Shown here: in pieces, positions 37,772-46,400 of the stretch | How the letters are laid out: every line of letters begins with the position of its first letter | Numbering within the stretch: position 1 is the first letter of the stretch | Assembly: GCA_965249645.1 (NCBI GenBank) | Contig: CBDFML010000009.1 | Location: forward strand, 310,001-374,000 | DNA: 64,000 nt | Direction: 5' to 3' | Source of the DNA: CAVOEB01 sp965249645 | GTDB taxonomy: Bacteria; Pseudomonadota; Alphaproteobacteria; UBA828; JAPUJA01 | Notes under the pieces: generated by a model | Databases searched by the model: none | What the model saw: the letters and a program-made list of their open reading frames with translations, nothing else | Told to the model about the DNA's origin: nothing | Position numbers and translations under genes: made by a program

Positions 37772-40734
37772 CGGAGCGCCCCAGCCGCCGGATTGAGGCC
37801 ATAGCGACGCTCGAGCGTCGGCGCCAGGCCCTCGCTACGACCGATCCGGCGCGCCATTTTGCCCTCGACCTGCTCGACGACGATGTCGAGGGTGAGACCG
37901 CCGCCCGGCTCGCGGCGCCAGTCGGCGGAGGCCTGGGTACCAGGCGCTTCATTGCGCACGTTGACGGCAACATGGACTTGCGGCGCTACGGCCTCAACCG
38001 GCGCCAGGCTCCGCATCTGGCCGGGCGTGAACACCCCTTCGCCGGCGCGCGCCAGAATCGGCACCTCGCCGGCGACGATGCCGCCCGCGTGATGGCGCCG
38101 CGCGTCGGCGAACAAGGCCACCGGTGCATCCCGCCTGGGCAGGACATCCACTCCGATTACGCCGCCGCCATGGGCCAGCATGGTGGAGCCCGTCGGCGTC
38201 GGGAAGTCGCCGATCATCGGCGTGCCGGCGGACGTGGTGGCGACACCGGTGCCGCCGAATATGCTGCCGCCGATGGCGCCGAAGATGCTCCCGAGGATGT
38301 TGTTGAGCGGCGCCACCACCGCCATGCGGTAGGCGGCCCTCAAGGCCTCCTCGGCGATCGTGTTGAACAGGTCCTTGGCCGAGAACTTGCCGGTCATGGC
38401 CCATTCGACGAAGGCGTCCTCGCTCGCCTTCAGGGCGCGCGTGGTCGCCTGCTCGAAGGTCTTGGCGGCATCGCCGGCCTCGTCGAGATAATCGCGGATG
38501 GCGCGCCGCACCCCGTCCGACCATTCGCGGCTCGAGCGCAGCATGCGGTCGTAGGCCTCCTCCGACGCCCGGCCGAAGGTCTCCTGGTCGATGGCGCCGG
38601 CATCGAGCAGCTCCCGGAGCCGTTCGATCTCGTCGGCATAGGCTTCCTGCGCCGTGCGCAACCGTTCGGTCAGCGCCTTGCCTTCCGCGCGCAGGCGGTT
38701 GGCCTCGCGCTCCGCCTCATTGCGCTTCTCAATCGCCTGTTGCTCGTCATGGAGCGCACCGGCCAGTCGTTCGACTTCCTTGCGCTGCTCCGGGGTCGCC
38801 TCGGCCGACAACCTTCTGAGCGCCACATCGACAAAGCGTTGCCGCTCGGTCTTCCTGAGCGCCTCCAGCTCGAAGCCAAGACTCTCGACAACGCGCTGAT
38901 TGGCCTGGGCGCGCCGGTCGGCGATCTCATCCTCGCGGCGGGCGAGCTGGGTGAGCTTGTCGTCACGCACCGCCGCCGCGCCGAACCGCAGGCGCTCGAT
39001 CATTTCTGGATCGGCGCCGGCCTTACCTAAATCCTTCAGCTCGTTCTCAAGTTTCCGGTACTCCTCGCGGATGCGATCGGCGCCCTGGTAGCGGAACTGG
39101 AACAGTTGCCTGTTAAGGCTCTTTTGGATCTGCAACAGACGCCGTGCCCGCTCTTGGGCCGCCGCGATGTCGTCCGGGGACTCGGCCGGGTCGCCCTCGG
39201 AGGGGTCCTCGGTCTCGGCGGCAGCCCGCTTCACCCGACGCGTGCGCTCTTGCTCCAGTTCCCACTCGTATTTCGTCTTCCACTGAATATAGACGGCCCA
39301 CCGCCTCCGGTATTCCGCGGCGAGCTCCTCGTAGGTGCTCGTGAACACGTCCTCGAACAGGTTCACATCGGCCTCCCTGGGCGCCGTTCGCATCCGCTCC
39401 TCGAGCTCCTTCAGTTCCTGATCGAGATCCTCCACTTGGCGTCGCGTGGCGCTGAGGCTGAGCCCGTCGAAGTTGAAGTCGCCCTGGGCAATCAGCTTGA
39501 GCTTCTCGTAGGCGTCTCCGGCCCCGCTGGCGAGATCGGACAGCCCCTGGACTGCAACGCTAACGCCAGGCGCCAGGTCCGCACCGATGGCCCGTGCGAG
39601 AGATTTGATGTTGTTCCACATCACCTCGGTTTGATTGTTCAGGCTTTCGAACGCCCTTGCCGCTTCCTCGTTCAACGCGGTGGCGTTCTCGGTTTCACGG
39701 TTGGCGATTTCAAGTGCCTGGGCAAGGAGATCGGCGCGATTGGCCAGCACCGGGATGGTCTTCAGCAGACGCTGGTCGGCCAAACCCAGCGCCGCCATGG
39801 CATCGGCCACCGAGCCGCCGGCGTCACCGATCCGCTTCAGACCGTCGATGAACAACGCGAACACAGCCATCGCATCCCTCTGGAACAGCTCCTTGATCTC
39901 TTCCGCAGTCCGGCCGGTGATCTGCGTCAGGATGGCCAGATGTTCGCCGCCGCTACGGATGGCGGCGTCGATCATGCGCAGGATGCGGCCGATGGACGTG
40001 CCCGCCACCTCCGACTTGACACCGACGGCAGCCAGCGCCGCGGCCAGAGCCGAGGCTTGAGCGGAGCTCACCCCGAATACGGCGGCGCCGCGTGCGACCT
40101 CGGTGGCCATCTCGGCGATCTGGCTTTCCGTGGCGGCAAAGCTGTTGCCGAGAGCGACGATGACCGATCCGAGCACGTCAACCTTGCCCAGCGCCTCGCC
40201 GGTGACATTGAGAATGCGCGCGAGCGCCATGGCCGCTTCGTCGCCACTGAGGTCCGTCGCCGTCCCGAGCTTGGCGACGGTCTCGGTAAACTTCAGGATG
40301 TTATCGGAGCCTTTGACCCCGAGCTGGCCGGCGCTTTGGGCGATGGCCAGCAACTCGTCGGTGGCCACCGGCATGCGCTTGGCCAGCTCATCGATCTCCT
40401 TGCCCAGGGATTCGAGCTCGGCCCCCGACAGGTCCGCCGTCTTGCCGACGCCGATCAGCCCGGTCTCGAAATCCGCATACAGCTTTACCATTTGCTGCAA
40501 GCCGCGGCCGACGGCGGCGGCGGCGATCGCACCGCCCAACAGCCGCATGTGGCGGCGGAGAGCGGAGGCACGGTCACTGAGCGTGCCGAGCCCGCGCGAG
40601 GCCTTATCGGAGGCGCGGTCGATCTTCTTGATCGAGCGCTCGCCGCTGGCGCCCACAGACCTCAAATCGGCCTTGACCCGATTGCCGCCCTCGACGGCAA
40701 GGCGGACCGCGTAGGTATGTTTGGCTTTGGCCAT
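37768..40734 (-). CDS. tail tape measure protein
   Basis: A 988-residue protein that sets tail length and is injected with DNA. The N-terminal TP901-type core (about 55-330) has VGKTADLSGAELESLGKEID and ELLAIAQSAGQLGVKG, then FAATESQIAEMATEVARGAA. A long coiled coil (about 500-720) follows. Hydrophobic segments near 820-880 (MAVVAPLNNILGSIFGAIGG) are typical. The C-terminal HAGGIVAGEVPILARAGEGV matches lambda gpH-like ends. At about 42 nm per 280 residues of helix, the tail would be of ordinary siphovirus length (inference). Confidence 0.93.
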   Translation of the reverse strand: MAKAKHTYAVRLAVEGGNRVKADLRSVGASGERSIKKIDRASDKASRGLGTLSDRASALRRHMRLLGGAIAAAAVGRGLQQMVKLYADFETGLIGVGKTADLSGAELESLGKEIDELAKRMPVATDELLAIAQSAGQLGVKGSDNILKFTETVAKLGTATDLSGDEAAMALARILNVTGEALGKVDVLGSVIVALGNSFAATESQIAEMATEVARGAAVFGVSSAQASALAAALAAVGVKSEVAGTSIGRILRMIDAAIRSGGEHLAILTQITGRTAEEIKELFQRDAMAVFALFIDGLKRIGDAGGSVADAMAALGLADQRLLKTIPVLANRADLLAQALEIANRETENATALNEEAARAFESLNNQTEVMWNNIKSLARAIGADLAPGVSVAVQGLSDLASGAGDAYEKLKLIAQGDFNFDGLSLSATRRQVEDLDQELKELEERMRTAPREADVNLFEDVFTSTYEELAAEYRRRWAVYIQWKTKYEWELEQERTRRVKRAAAETEDPSEGDPAESPDDIAAAQERARRLLQIQKSLNRQLFQFRYQGADRIREEYRKLENELKDLGKAGADPEMIERLRFGAAAVRDDKLTQLARREDEIADRRAQANQRVVESLGFELEALRKTERQRFVDVALRRLSAEATPEQRKEVERLAGALHDEQQAIEKRNEAEREANRLRAEGKALTERLRTAQEAYADEIERLRELLDAGAIDQETFGRASEEAYDRMLRSSREWSDGVRRAIRDYLDEAGDAAKTFEQATTRALKASEDAFVEWAMTGKFSAKDLFNTIAEEALRAAYRMAVVAPLNNILGSIFGAIGGSIFGGTGVATTSAGTPMIGDFPTPTGSTMLAHGGGVIGVDVLPRRDAPVALFADARRHHAGGIVAGEVPILARAGEGVFTPGQMRSLAPVEAVAPQVHVAVNVRNEAPGTQASADWRREPGGGLTLDIVVEQVEGKMARRIGRSEGLAPTLERRYGLNPAAGALR

Positions 40735-40940
40735 TAATGGGTGTCCTTGTCGTTCATCGCCTCGATCAGCCCAGCCTCGGCCGCCTGCAACAGCTCTGAG
40801 ATGACGCTCTCATCGCAGCCGCGCGCCCGGGCGATGCCGAGCGCCGCGGTCATGTCGATCCCCACGACCCGGTCGGCCGCCACGATGCGGAGTTGCCCGA
40901 GCGATGCTGTTAGGACATCCCAGGCCTGGTGTTCCTCCAA
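40734..40940 (-). CDS. tail assembly chaperone, downstream frame (gpT-like)
   Basis: 68 residues from TTG 40940 (EEHQAWDVLTASLGQLRIVA). The same frame is open further upstream as LNGEPCPYREHAPVALEEHQ and overlaps the stop of the preceding gene in the -1 frame, with no ATG or GTG start. This matches the lambda G/T arrangement, in which a -1 ribosomal slip makes a fused chaperone. It sits directly before the tape measure, as gpT does. Confidence 0.65.
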   Translation of the reverse strand: MEEHQAWDVLTASLGQLRIVAADRVVGIDMTAALGIARARGCDESVISELLQAAEAGLIEAMNDKDTH

Positions 40941-40981
40941 CGCGACCGGCGCGTGTTCGCGATAGGGGCAGGGCTCGCCGT

Positions 40982-41491
40982 TCAGGCCGAGGCCGCCTTG
41001 GGCGCAGGGCGCGCCCTCTTTCTCACAGGTTTCGCAGTATCCGGGCCCGCCGCCTGGCTGGAGGTGCCATCGGCAGAGGGCCCGGATGCGTTTTTTGCCG
41101 ACGCCAGCAGCACCTGGCGCAGCGTGAACTCCTGAATAAACCGCTCGCCCACCGGATAGAGGTCCATCAGCGCGGCGACGTTCTCGCGGCTCACCGGCGG
41201 ATCGTCCTCGATGCCGGACCAGGCGGTGATGTGACGGGCCGCGAGGCTATGGATCAGCAGCGCCTGATACTGGCCTTCGCGGGCATCGTCGTCATCGAGG
41301 TCGGGCAGCCCGTCGAGCGCCAGGCCGGCTTCGGTCCGTTCCTTCGCTTGGGCCTCCAACCTTTCGAGACGCTTTCGCGCCTCGGCCTGAGCCGCCGCCA
41401 TGGCGGCGGTGGTGAGCGGCGTCACCGTGACCGTGACCCCGTAGGGCAGCGTCAGGTCGTAAGCGTCGGTCTTTCGTTCGAGTGAGATCAT
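40982..41491 (-). CDS. tail assembly chaperone (gpG-like)
   Basis: 169 residues. YDLTLPYGVTVTVTPLTTAA and the helical AEARKRLERLEAQAKERTE start, then ARHITAWSGIEDDPPVSREN and LRQVLLASAKN, match chaperones encoded between the major tail and tape measure genes. The C-terminus is basic and disordered (KPVRKRARPAPKAASA) and runs to the overlap with the downstream chaperone frame. Confidence 0.8.
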   Translation of the reverse strand: MISLERKTDAYDLTLPYGVTVTVTPLTTAAMAAAQAEARKRLERLEAQAKERTEAGLALDGLPDLDDDDAREGQYQALLIHSLAARHITAWSGIEDDPPVSRENVAALMDLYPVGERFIQEFTLRQVLLASAKNASGPSADGTSSQAAGPDTAKPVRKRARPAPKAASA

Positions 41492-41501
41492 GTCCAGGTC
41501 C

Positions 41502-42461
41502 TCATGAATAGTCGCTTCCGTCGAGATCGTTGATCAGGGTCACCGTGAGCATTTGGCCCTCGGTCTCGTTCCTGGCGCCTTGGAAGTCGAAGCGGGCCGA
41601 GACCCCGCCCGGCCCCTCGACGGCAAGCGTCGGCTTCGGCAGATAAACCTCGTGGGCTTCGAAGGTGAGCTTGAGGCCGTCGCCGATGCGATAGGCGAAC
41701 TCGAGATCCACCGCGGTGCCGTTGGAAGCGAAATCGATCAGCGTGGTGTCGGCGAAGCGGACCTCGATCGAGCCGGTGAGCGAGGCCACCGTCGGGTCGG
41801 CGCCGTCGATCAGGCCGTCGGAGCGGATGGTCTCGATCTTCTCGAGGTTGTTGGCATAGGTGAGCGAGCCGGCGGTGAGGTTGGCAACCGCCGTGCCATC
41901 CCGGCTGATCGAGCCCTGGAACTGGCTGATGCGCTTGAAGTCGAACTTTGTGGGCGTGCCGCCCTGGCTGGCCGCGAAGCGCTCTTCGCCCTGTGCCACG
42001 CACTGGATGGTCGCCGCCGCTGCGCCCGAGCGGGCGAACTCGAGCGCGATGGAATCGAGCACGACGCCGGCGTGCCGGAAGTAGGCCGGCACCTGGGAAT
42101 GACCGACCTCGACCGTGTAGCTCGGGAGGCTGTCCTTGCCCGAGACGAACTCGTGAGTATAGGTCGCTGGGTCCGCGCCGTCGTCGGTGGTCGTGGGCGT
42201 GCCGAGCAGCCCGGTCAGCCAGAGGCCGATGTAGCGCGGATCGACGGGCACGACGATCTCGCCCTCGTCCATGATCGCGTCCTGCAGCGGTGCGTAAGGA
42301 TCGCGGCCCTGGCCCAGCACCGGATCGTCGATCAGCCCCTGCTCGGAGCCCAAGGTGCAGCGATTGAAAGGAATGCTGACATAGTTGCCAAGCGGTGCCT
42401 GTCCGTAAGTGGTTTCGCGTTTGAGCAGCAGCGTGGCGCTCGATCCATAGGCTCGGGCCAT
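41502..42461 (-). CDS. major tail tube protein
   Basis: 319 residues. The start MARAYGSSATLLLKRETTYG, WLTGLLGTPTTTDDG, and EFVSGKDSLPSYTVEVGH are typical of tube proteins of alphaproteobacterial siphoviruses (phage tail tube family). The ATG at 42461 has AAGGAGA 8 nt upstream; a longer frame lacks support. Order with terminator upstream and chaperones downstream is as in lambda (V, then G/T). Confidence 0.85.
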   Translation of the reverse strand: MARAYGSSATLLLKRETTYGQAPLGNYVSIPFNRCTLGSEQGLIDDPVLGQGRDPYAPLQDAIMDEGEIVVPVDPRYIGLWLTGLLGTPTTTDDGADPATYTHEFVSGKDSLPSYTVEVGHSQVPAYFRHAGVVLDSIALEFARSGAAAATIQCVAQGEERFAASQGGTPTKFDFKRISQFQGSISRDGTAVANLTAGSLTYANNLEKIETIRSDGLIDGADPTVASLTGSIEVRFADTTLIDFASNGTAVDLEFAYRIGDGLKLTFEAHEVYLPKPTLAVEGPGGVSARFDFQGARNETEGQMLTVTLINDLDGSDYS

Positions 42462-42496
42462 GGTGGTCTCCTTCGTGTCTGTTGGGTGTTCCGGCT

Positions 42497-42931
42497 TCAG
42501 CCGAGCGGCGTTGCGGTCTCGTACTCGATGACGCACTCGACGGTACCGGTTTTGATGGCGGGCGCGCCGATCACCGCCTCGGTGTCGATCTCCGGGCGGG
42601 CGTAGGTCATGCCGAAGGCGAGGCCGCCGAGGGTGGGGTCAGCGTCGAGCGCCGCACCGATCGCCGAGACCAGCGCGTCGAAGGCTGCGTCCCTGGCCGC
42701 CGCCTCGCCGGTCTCGACATAGACCTCGATCTCGACCGCGTGGCTGTAATAGACGCCGCCGATGCCGCCGAGCGCCTGCTCCGGCTCGCCCGGGCCGCCG
42801 TCGCGCAGCACGATCAGCCCGCCCCTTGGGATGCGCTCCGGCGCGGCGGTGTTGCGCTCGACCTTGGCCTTGGGCACCGTGCGCAGCCGGTCCGTCAGCG
42901 CGGTCAGGATCTGCTCGGTCTTGCTCGCCAT
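42497..42931 (-). CDS. tail terminator-like protein (gpU-like)
   Basis: 144 residues. The N-terminal helix KTEQILTALTDRLRTVPKAK, YYSHAVEIEVYVETG, and FDALVSAIGAALDADPTLGG match head-tail and terminator proteins of about this size. Its position just upstream of the major tail gene supports the call. Relatives are sometimes misnamed acyl-CoA transferase in annotations. Confidence 0.75.
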   Translation of the reverse strand: MASKTEQILTALTDRLRTVPKAKVERNTAAPERIPRGGLIVLRDGGPGEPEQALGGIGGVYYSHAVEIEVYVETGEAAARDAAFDALVSAIGAALDADPTLGGLAFGMTYARPEIDTEAVIGAPAIKTGTVECVIEYETATPLG

Positions 42932-42935
42932 GGCG

Positions 42936-43595
42936 TCACCGTCGTGCCGTTGCCCGTACCTGCCGGCCGATCAGTCTCGGCAGCCTGCGCGTCCAGCTCT
43001 CCGCCGCGCGGGCGACATTGAGGCGCTTCTTCAGCTTCACCCGCGGCACCAGCACGAACATCGCGACCGTGGCGATGCCCTGCTTGTAACCGCCCGATTT
43101 GTTGCGCCCGCCACCCTTGGCCTGCCGGCCGACCCGCCCGGTCTGGGCGCTCACGCGCACGCCGTCGACCACCAGCAGCGCCGAGCGGCCCGAACGGCGG
43201 ATCATGCGAAGCGGACCGTGGCGGCCGGTCGGGAAGGTGGCCGGCGTAATGCGCTTGCCGCCGACACCGCGCTTCGGCGCCGCCGGCGTCGGAATGGCGA
43301 GCCAGCGCCCGCCCTTGCCCTTGATCACAGCGCCCTCGTCGAAGGCGCGGACAATCTGGGCGGCCTTCGACCAGACCAGGCTCGCAGCGTCGTGGCCCTT
43401 GTTCTTGTAGACACGCCCACGCCAGGTGCGCGACAGCCGGGCGCCGAGAGCGGCGGCGACCACCTGCTTGCGCAAACTCCCCTTGAGCCCGTCGCCTGCG
43501 GCCTTGACGCCGTCCGGCACCGCGCGCTCGATACGGCGCAGTTCCGCCCGCATGTCAGCCTTCAATGAACTCACGATGGTGGCGGTGAGCTTCAT
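42936..43595 (-). CDS. DUF6441-like head-tail connector/minor tail protein
   Basis: 219 residues, very basic. KGSLRKQVVAAALGARLSRT, VYKNKGHDAASLVWSKA and the final RLPRLIGRQVRATARR are typical of DUF6441-like phage proteins occupying the lambda Z slot. It overlaps the preceding joining-protein stop by 4 bases. Confidence 0.78.
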   Translation of the reverse strand: MKLTATIVSSLKADMRAELRRIERAVPDGVKAAGDGLKGSLRKQVVAAALGARLSRTWRGRVYKNKGHDAASLVWSKAAQIVRAFDEGAVIKGKGGRWLAIPTPAAPKRGVGGKRITPATFPTGRHGPLRMIRRSGRSALLVVDGVRVSAQTGRVGRQAKGGGRNKSGGYKQGIATVAMFVLVPRVKLKKRLNVARAAESWTRRLPRLIGRQVRATARR

Positions 43596-43918
43596 GCCGG
43601 ACAGGCCCCCGCCGGGGAGGCCTCCAGCGTCCAGATCAGCCGCTCGGCATCGCTGACCGGCTCGCCCTGGACGAGGTAATCCAAACCGTCGACACTCAGC
43701 CCATCACCCGGGTGCGGCTCGGCGATCTCCGAAGACCGCACGTCGAACAGCGTGGTGCCGGCATGAATGCGGGTTTCACCGAAGCCGACGATCTCGTCGG
43801 GACGCTTGGCGATGACGCGGACGTCCACGGGCTCAGCCCCGTCCGGGGTATAGACGGCGGCGCGCGCCATGTTGGGATCGGCGAACAGGCGATCGACCGC
43901 GGCGGCGATCGCGGTCAC
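43592..43918 (-). CDS. head-tail joining protein (gpFII-like)
   Basis: 108 residues from GTG 43918, chosen because the GTG overlaps the decoration-protein stop by 4 bases (GTGA). The longer open frame lies inside the capsid region in the wrong phase. AAAVDRLFADPNMARAAVYT and GDGLSVDGLDYLVQGEPVSD match phage head-tail joining proteins. It would seal the portal after packaging. Confidence 0.78.
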   Translation of the reverse strand: MTAIAAAVDRLFADPNMARAAVYTPDGAEPVDVRVIAKRPDEIVGFGETRIHAGTTLFDVRSSEIAEPHPGDGLSVDGLDYLVQGEPVSDAERLIWTLEASPAGACPA

Positions 43919-44247
43919 GAGAAGCTGGCGTTGAGCCTGACGCGCCCTGTCGCCGCTGCGGCCGCCGCCGACGAGGTGGCGACCCCGATCGGGGTGTTGC
44001 CCGCGGCCGTCGTGGTCGCGACCTTGTCGGTGTCGTCCCAATAGATCTTGTCGCCCGGAGCCCACGCCTGGGCGGCCTTCTTGGCAAGATCGACGACGCC
44101 GACGAGGCAGACCTCTATCTCTTCGCCTTGAATGGCATCGACGGTGGCGACACCGAAGATGGCGCCGACCAGAAGGCCGCCGCCGGAGGTAACGGCGTAG
44201 GGGGCGGCAAGGGTGACGGTGTTGCCAGGCTGGATATAGTTGCGCAT
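43915..44247 (-). CDS. head decoration/DUF2190 capsid protein
   Basis: 110 residues. GNTVTLAAPYAVTSGGGLLV, LAKKAAQAWAPGDKIYWDD and GVATSSAAAAAATGRVRLN are the standard DUF2190 pattern of small capsid-stabilising proteins. It follows the capsid gene as in many lambda-like phages. Confidence 0.88.
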   Translation of the reverse strand: MRNYIQPGNTVTLAAPYAVTSGGGLLVGAIFGVATVDAIQGEEIEVCLVGVVDLAKKAAQAWAPGDKIYWDDTDKVATTTAAGNTPIGVATSSAAAAAATGRVRLNASFS

Positions 44248-44321
44248 GGTTCGGGTTCCTTTCGATTGAGGCGAAGGCGGTCACAAAACCGCCGAGCCGC
44301 CCGGGGTGGTGGATGCCGGGC

Positions 44322-46382
44322 TCAGGCGCCGGCGTTCTTGTGCAACCCGCGCCAGTCGATGGCCTTGGCGCCGAAGTCGAGCCGGCACTTGATCTCGACG
44401 CCGTCGACGTCGAAGCCGTTGCGGGTCTCGAGATAGGCGCCTTCCTGGCCCTCGAGATAGGCGTACTCGATGGTGTCGATCTGCATCGGGCTCGCCGCCA
44501 GGTACCAGGCGGTCTCGCTCGCAGCATCGAGCCGGGGCTCGGCGATGGTCGTGAGTGTGCGGATCGAGCGCGGCACCACGTTCTCGCTCTCGGCCGGGAC
44601 CAGGCTCTGGGCCAGCAGCTGCTCGGCCTTGAGCTCGAGCGCCGCCGGCACGATGAGATACATCGGCCGGACGTTGAGTACCGTCTTCTTGTCGAGCCCG
44701 GTCTGCTTCGCCATCACCGCGCGCCCCGCGCCCACCGCCTCGACGCCGAGCACGGCGGGCGTCTCGGCGAGGTTCCCGTGATCGGCGTGGAACAGCTTCT
44801 TGCCGTCGGCCATCGCCGCATTGCCGGTGACGATGCCCCACACCACGTCGCTTTCGAGCTGGGCGATCGAGTTGCCGTACATGGCGGGAATGCGGGTGAA
44901 GGCGTCGAGATCGTCGTTGATCAATACCTGGCGTGTAATGGCGACCACCCGGCCATAGGTCTCGATGCGGTAGCTCTCCTTCGACTCCGAGAGCGTGCCG
45001 CGCTGGAACTCGCCGCTCTCGTTCACCTTCAGGAGCTGCGGCGCCTCGCCCATCTGGACCCGGTGCATGGCCTTGAAGTCAGTGGCGAGCACCTGGCGGC
45101 AAAAGCCGAGGAAGGTTCGGGGATAGGCCTCGTAGGCCTGGCGCAGGGTCTTGTTGGTGACGGCGGCCAGGATCTCGGGGAAGTCCGAGGTCGAATGGAG
45201 CGCCCGGGTCGCGACCTCGTCGCGCGACAGGCCGCGGGTGTTGACACCGGCCTCGCCGAGGCTCTCGCGGGCGAGCTCCATCAGCGTCATGCCGCGGTAC
45301 TGACGCCCGGGATCGTCCAATTCGAAGAGCGTCGGGCTGTAGCGGTGCAGCAACGCGCCGGCGACCGCCTCACGCCGGGTCACGGTCTCGTCCCGGCCAC
45401 CGAGCGGCACCGAGACGTGGCCAAAGGTCTCCGTCCGTTCGGAGGCCCCCGCCAGCGAGTCGAGGATCTCCCGGCGGGCCTCGTCGAGGCTCACGCCGCG
45501 CTTCATCAGATCGTCGGCCACGGCTCGCTCGAGTCCTAGGCGAGAGGCGAGATAGTGGATGGTGGCGATGCGCTCGCGTTCGGCGTTACGGGCCTCCGCG
45601 ACCAGGGCGTCGGGATCTGCGTTGCGGGTCTCGGCAGTTTGCCGGGCCGGTGCCGCAGCTATTGCGTCCACCGTGCCGGTATCAGCCGCCGGCGCGGCGG
45701 CCCGGCGTTCGGCCGTGCCGGTTTTTATCTCGGAGGGTTCGGCCACCGCGGCCTGCTCGACCGCATCGGCGGGTTCGTTGATTCGGGTCTTGTCTTTCAT
45801 GGCTAGATTCCTTTCGGCTGGGTTGGTTGCGCCGGCGATCTCGACGACGCAGTCGTGAAGATCCTGGGTTGAACGAAAGCCGGCGGCGGGATCGGCGCCG
45901 ACTGCGACGGCGGAGATCTCGAACGGCGTCCAGTCGACGGCGCGCCACAGCTCCCTTCCGCCGTCGGGCTTGCTGACCTCGTAGCGATGGACCTGATAGC
46001 CGATGGAGACGGCACGCAGATGGCCGGCCTGAATGTCCTCCCAGATGGCGCCCACGTTCTCACGCTCGCTCATGCGCAGCGTGGCGATGCCGCGCCCCTC
46101 TTCGATGCGGGCGGACTTCGGTAGCACCGAACCAATCACGGCGTCGAGGTCGCGCAGCTCGTGAACGCGCAGGAACGGCGCGCCGGCGTTGAGCCGGTCG
46201 AGCCGAACATGGCCAGGATCGAGGCTCAGTTCCTCGTCATAGGCCTCGCCGAAGAACGGCACCCGGCGGATCCGGACGCCGGTCGACCAGATCACCTCGA
46301 CGGTGCGGCCTTCGATATCGACGGAACCCGGGGCGAGTTCCGCCGCCCGGCGCAGCGCCGGCAGCTCGATGGTGTGTTTCAT
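44322..46382 (-). CDS. prohead protease-major capsid fusion protein
   Basis: A 686-residue fusion. Residues about 1-200 are a U35-type prohead protease: FFGEAYDEELSLDPGHV, HELRDLDAVIGSV with the His, and LRAVSIGYQVHRYEV with the Ser. A linker rich in Ala/Glu (about 200-300) acts as scaffold. Residues about 300-686 are an HK97-fold major capsid protein ending CRLDFGAKAIDWRGLHKNAG. Autoproteolysis would release the capsid subunits. The fused gene is a known minority arrangement among head-gene clusters. It lies 18 nt downstream of the portal gene. Confidence 0.93.
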   Translation of the reverse strand: MKHTIELPALRRAAELAPGSVDIEGRTVEVIWSTGVRIRRVPFFGEAYDEELSLDPGHVRLDRLNAGAPFLRVHELRDLDAVIGSVLPKSARIEEGRGIATLRMSERENVGAIWEDIQAGHLRAVSIGYQVHRYEVSKPDGGRELWRAVDWTPFEISAVAVGADPAAGFRSTQDLHDCVVEIAGATNPAERNLAMKDKTRINEPADAVEQAAVAEPSEIKTGTAERRAAAPAADTGTVDAIAAAPARQTAETRNADPDALVAEARNAERERIATIHYLASRLGLERAVADDLMKRGVSLDEARREILDSLAGASERTETFGHVSVPLGGRDETVTRREAVAGALLHRYSPTLFELDDPGRQYRGMTLMELARESLGEAGVNTRGLSRDEVATRALHSTSDFPEILAAVTNKTLRQAYEAYPRTFLGFCRQVLATDFKAMHRVQMGEAPQLLKVNESGEFQRGTLSESKESYRIETYGRVVAITRQVLINDDLDAFTRIPAMYGNSIAQLESDVVWGIVTGNAAMADGKKLFHADHGNLAETPAVLGVEAVGAGRAVMAKQTGLDKKTVLNVRPMYLIVPAALELKAEQLLAQSLVPAESENVVPRSIRTLTTIAEPRLDAASETAWYLAASPMQIDTIEYAYLEGQEGAYLETRNGFDVDGVEIKCRLDFGAKAIDWRGLHKNAGA

Positions 46383-46400
46383 GGGTGGTTCTTTCGGGGA

